From contig JAILCT010000149.1 of NCBI GenBank assembly GCA_024690425.1, positions 1 to 17,627 of the forward strand: 17,627 nucleotides of DNA. Direction: 5' to 3'. The DNA is from Lachnospiraceae bacterium (GTDB lineage Bacteria > Bacillota_A > Clostridia > Lachnospirales > Lachnospiraceae). Below, piece by piece: positions 15,433 through 17,627 of the stretch (the first letter of the stretch is position 1; each line of letters opens with the position of its first letter). The notes under the pieces are model-generated. The model saw nothing but the letters and a program-made list of their open reading frames with translations. It was not told where the DNA came from and searched no databases. The position numbers and the translations under genes were made by a program.

Positions 15433-16335
15433 TCATTCCTTTACGCCGCCGATCGTAAGACCCGTTACGAAATACCTCTGGAGGAAGGGATAGAGCATTA
15501 CGATGGGAAGCATTGTTGCTACCGTTGCAGCTGAGCGGATAGTAACCGGAGTGATGGTTGCCGCACCGTTCTTCGCATTCTCGGCCGATCCCGACTGCTG
15601 CATAACCGATGAGAGCAGCTTCATGAGCTCGTACTGAAGGGTCGTGTACTGGGTCTTCATACGATTGTAGAGCATGGCATCAAACCATGAGTTCCACTGC
15701 CATACGGCTATGAAGAGGGCTACCGTTGCATACACCGGCTTGCACAGGGGTGAGATGATATCCTTGAATATCGTGAAGTAGCCTGCACCGTCGAGCTGGG
15801 CTGATTCTTCAAGTGATTCCGGAATACCCTCCATATAGGTCCTCATTACCAGCATGTTAAAGGCTGAGATCATACCGGGTATCCAGTATACGTGGAAGGT
15901 ACCAGTAAGTCCCAAGTTCTTGTAAAGGAGGAATACAGGGATCATACCGCCGTTAACATACATCGTTATTACCCAGAAGAGTGATAACTGGGACTTGAAG
16001 ATGAAGCGCTTGCGGCTTACAACGAAGGCAAGGAGCGCGTTCGCGAAGAGTGATGTAAGCGTTGCAAGTACCGTTCTTCCCACGGTTATCTTGGCACCCA
16101 CCCAGATGTTCTGCATAGCGAACACCGTCTTGTAGTTCTTAAGCGAGAACTTGCGGGGCCATAAATAGATCTTACCTCTTACGGCATCAATACCGTCATT
16201 GAATGAAAGGGCGACTGTATTGATTACCGGATAGAGAGTGATTATGACAAAGGATAAGAGGAACACGAATACCACTACCGAAAATACCTTGTCACTTATC
16301 GGTTTGCTTACTTTATATTCTTTATTCTCGTTCAT
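15433..16335 (-). CDS. ABC sugar transporter permease, LplC/YtcP-like
   Basis: This is a membrane subunit of a CUT1-type (oligosaccharide) ABC importer. The 300-residue protein has about six membrane segments (about 17-40, 88-108, 117-137, 148-168, 203-220 and 268-290) and the cytoplasmic ATPase-contact loop LEESAQLDGAG (175-185) followed by FTIFKDIISPLCKP. The ending YFVTGLTIGGVKE is typical of the LplC branch. GGAGG lies 7 nt before ATG 16335. The gene begins 13 nt after the partner permease gene. No ATPase gene is in the window; such systems commonly share one multifunctional MsmK-type ATPase encoded elsewhere. Confidence 0.93.
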   Translation of the reverse strand: MNENKEYKVSKPISDKVFSVVVFVFLLSFVIITLYPVINTVALSFNDGIDAVRGKIYLWPRKFSLKNYKTVFAMQNIWVGAKITVGRTVLATLTSLFANALLAFVVSRKRFIFKSQLSLFWVITMYVNGGMIPVFLLYKNLGLTGTFHVYWIPGMISAFNMLVMRTYMEGIPESLEESAQLDGAGYFTIFKDIISPLCKPVYATVALFIAVWQWNSWFDAMLYNRMKTQYTTLQYELMKLLSSVMQQSGSAENAKNGAATITPVTIRSAATVATMLPIVMLYPFLQRYFVTGLTIGGVKE

Positions 16336-16348
16336 GTCTCATCCTCCC

Positions 16349-17287
16349 TTAGAATAACCTTTGTTCGCTGTGTCTCTTGGCAATGCTGTTAGCCAGGACG
16401 ATAAGCATGATACTTACCGCACTCTTGAAGAGACCTGCTGCTGTACCGAGTGAATAGTCATTCTGGGAAATACCCCATTTGAGTACGTAGATATCGATCG
16501 TTTGCGATACCGACTGTACAAGACCGTTTCCAAGGAGGTACTGAACTTCGAATCCGGCGTTTAAGACATTACCTACATTCATAAGAAGGAGAATGAGGAA
16601 GGTGGGCTTGATGCCGGGTAGGGTTATATATCTTATCTTCTGTAACCTGTCGGCTCCGTCGATGGCTGCCGCCTCATAGAGGCTGGGGTCGATAGCCGTG
16701 ATGGCTGCCAGGTAGATGATCGCATTCCATCCGGTTTCCTTCCAGCAGTTGGCAAAGGCAACTATGGGCCAGAAGTACTTGGGAAATGCGAAGAAGTTGA
16801 TAGCCTGCTTAATAAATCCGAACCTTAACAGAAGGTCATTTACGATACCGGTTGCCGATAAGGAATCATGAAGGATACCGGTAACTACGATCCATGACAG
16901 GAAGTGAGGCAGGTAGGATATTGTCTGTATGGGCTTTTTAAGCCATGCCTTCCTGACTTCGTTTAAGATAATGGCAAAAAGGACTGCCATGATCGTCGTT
17001 GTGACCAGATTGATAACACCCATGGCAAAGGTGTTTCTGATGACTTTGATAAATACTGCATCCTCAAAGAGGAACTTAAACTTGCCCATCCCGACGAACT
17101 TGGAACCCAGAAGACCCTTCTTGGGCTTGTAATTCTGGAAGGCCATGATCCAGCCGGTCAGGGGCCAGTAGTAGAATATGACTCCATATACTACCATGAA
17201 GATAGAAACGATCATAAGGAATTTCTGACGCTTTATTTCCTTCCACATTTCTTTCCTGTCCATTTTTTCTTTTTTCTTTTGTGCCAT
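16349..17287 (-). CDS. ABC sugar transporter permease, LplB-like
   Basis: This is the partner membrane subunit of the same importer. The 312-residue protein starts with a basic cytoplasmic stretch (MAQKKKEKMDRKEMWKEIKR), then about six membrane segments (about 23-42, 86-109, 122-140, 170-196, 227-248 and 284-302). The ATPase-contact loop is YEAAAIDGADRLQKIRYITLP (204-224; the core is EAAAIDGA). The N-terminal FYYWPLTGWIMAFQNYKP is characteristic of LplB-type proteins. ATG 17287 has AGGAG 6 nt upstream. A terminator-like hairpin lies between this gene and the solute-binding gene upstream, so the permeases are probably expressed below the binding protein. Confidence 0.93.
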   Translation of the reverse strand: MAQKKKEKMDRKEMWKEIKRQKFLMIVSIFMVVYGVIFYYWPLTGWIMAFQNYKPKKGLLGSKFVGMGKFKFLFEDAVFIKVIRNTFAMGVINLVTTTIMAVLFAIILNEVRKAWLKKPIQTISYLPHFLSWIVVTGILHDSLSATGIVNDLLLRFGFIKQAINFFAFPKYFWPIVAFANCWKETGWNAIIYLAAITAIDPSLYEAAAIDGADRLQKIRYITLPGIKPTFLILLLMNVGNVLNAGFEVQYLLGNGLVQSVSQTIDIYVLKWGISQNDYSLGTAAGLFKSAVSIMLIVLANSIAKRHSEQRLF

Positions 17288-17330
17288 AATGCGCTCCTAC
17301 TATATAGTGACTTAATAGGTGATTTTTCAT

Positions 17331-17373
17331 AAGAAAAGGGCAGCAACAGTGTTTGTCGCATAGTTGCTGCCCT
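17331..17373 (-). terminator. Rho-independent terminator (partial read-through) after the solute-binding gene
   Basis: GGGCAGCAAC (17338-17347) pairs perfectly with GTTGCTGCCC (17363-17372), and A17337-T17373 adds an 11th pair around a 15-nt loop. On the minus strand it is followed by TTTTCTT (17337-17331); on the plus strand by TATTTTTATTT, so it could work in both directions. It lies within the operon between the solute-binding gene and the permease genes, where it would allow high binding-protein and lower permease expression. Confidence 0.8.
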
Positions 17374-17431
17374 ATTTTTATTTATGATCCTTACGGTTCC
17401 TTATGCATCTTTACATTTAGGAAGGCTCTGC

Positions 17432-17627
17432 CTACTTAAATGTGTCAAGGATCTCCTGCATCTCAGCTAAGAAGTCCTCAGGCTTGCATGCATTGTATGC
17501 TTCCATATACTCATCCCAGCCCTTGTCGAAATCCTTAGCCATAACAACCTTAGGTAACCATTCATGCTTGCACTCGCCCATCTTCGCCCAAGCTACACCA
17601 CCGGGTGTCTCTGTTGTGAAGTTGTTG
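17432..17627 (-). CDS. Extracellular solute-binding protein, LipO/CUT1 type (C-terminal fragment)
   Basis: The minus-strand frame entering from the right edge gives 65 residues ending at TAG (17434-17432). The last part, FDKGWDEYMEAYNACKPEDFLAEM..ILDTFK (in pieces), matches the C-terminus of large sugar-binding lipoproteins that serve LplB/LplC permeases, with the W..Y...Y pattern of the final helices. It captures oligosaccharides outside the membrane and hands them to the permeases. The start, the signal peptide and the lipobox cysteine lie outside the window, so they cannot be checked. It is followed by a terminator and, after 144 nt, by the LplB-like gene. Confidence 0.85.
   Translation of the reverse strand, partial: NNFTTETPGGVAWAKMGECKHEWLPKVVMAKDFDKGWDEYMEAYNACKPEDFLAEMQEILDTFK

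Noticed and set aside
17288..17330. Second promoter directly ahead of the LplB-like gene
   Set aside because: A TATATA-like -10 is present but no acceptable -35 at 16-18 nt was found.
17413..17443. Imperfect hairpin (ACATTTA...TAAATGT) over the solute-binding gene stop
   Set aside because: Only 7 bp of continuous pairing, a long loop and no T-tract; the strong terminator at 17331-17373 explains the 3' end better.

Overview
The window comes from a Gram-positive anaerobe of the Clostridia, most likely a Lachnospiraceae (Butyrivibrio/Roseburia-type gut or rumen fibre degrader). This placement is inferred from family resemblance, not from a search. The indicators are anaerobic (CbiG-type) cobalamin genes, LplB/LplC-like carbohydrate permeases, intracellular GH51 and GH43 arabinosidases, a DUF6171-like Cys-rich small protein, strong AGGAGG-type ribosome binding sites and no plasmid or phage genes.

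Layout. (1) Positions 1-44 hold the first 14 codons of an HU-type DNA-binding protein on the minus strand, with a consensus promoter (TTGACA-N17-TATAAT) at 94-122. (2) Positions 126-7008 form a minus-strand cluster, in transcription order: a GGDEF diguanylate cyclase, cbiG, cbiH, a cbiJ-cbiE fusion, cbiA and cobS. The cobalamin genes overlap by 4 nt or lie close together. They cover middle corrin-ring steps, a,c-diamidation and the final lower-ligand step. The rest of the pathway (cbiL, cbiF, cbiD, cbiC, cbiT, cobU, cobT and others) is not here. No cobalamin riboswitch was recognised upstream. (3) The 302-nt gap 7009-7310 contains divergent promoters, a 16-bp operator-like palindrome and REP/BIME-like hairpin repeats. 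(4) Positions 7311-8630, plus strand, encode a type B carboxylesterase whose end overlaps the next gene tail to tail. (5) Positions 8614-17627, minus strand, form an arabino-oligosaccharide operon. In transcription order it has a solute-binding lipoprotein (C-terminus only), a terminator, two ABC permeases, a GH43 enzyme, an FGGY ribulokinase/xylulokinase, AraD, a DUF6171-like zinc-binding-type protein, a GH51 arabinofuranosidase and a LacI-family regulator.

How region 5 works (inference from families). Arabinose-substituted oligosaccharides are bound outside the cell and imported by the LplB/LplC-type transporter. The energising ATPase is not encoded here. GH43 and GH51, which lack signal peptides, release arabinose inside the cell. 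After isomerisation by an enzyme not in the window, the FGGY kinase and AraD deliver xylulose 5-phosphate to the pentose phosphate pathway. The esterase may remove ester decorations from the same oligosaccharides.

The least explained material is two families of small hairpin repeats. Family A (31-nt core; 917-951 and 5416-5452) occurs as an inverted pair in the cobalamin operon, with one copy inside the cbiG reading frame. Family B (core GGGACGGTTCT, arms GAAGACA or GAGACA) occurs at 7114-7170, 7246-7298 and 12211-12235. I see no transposase and no wholly new gene system.
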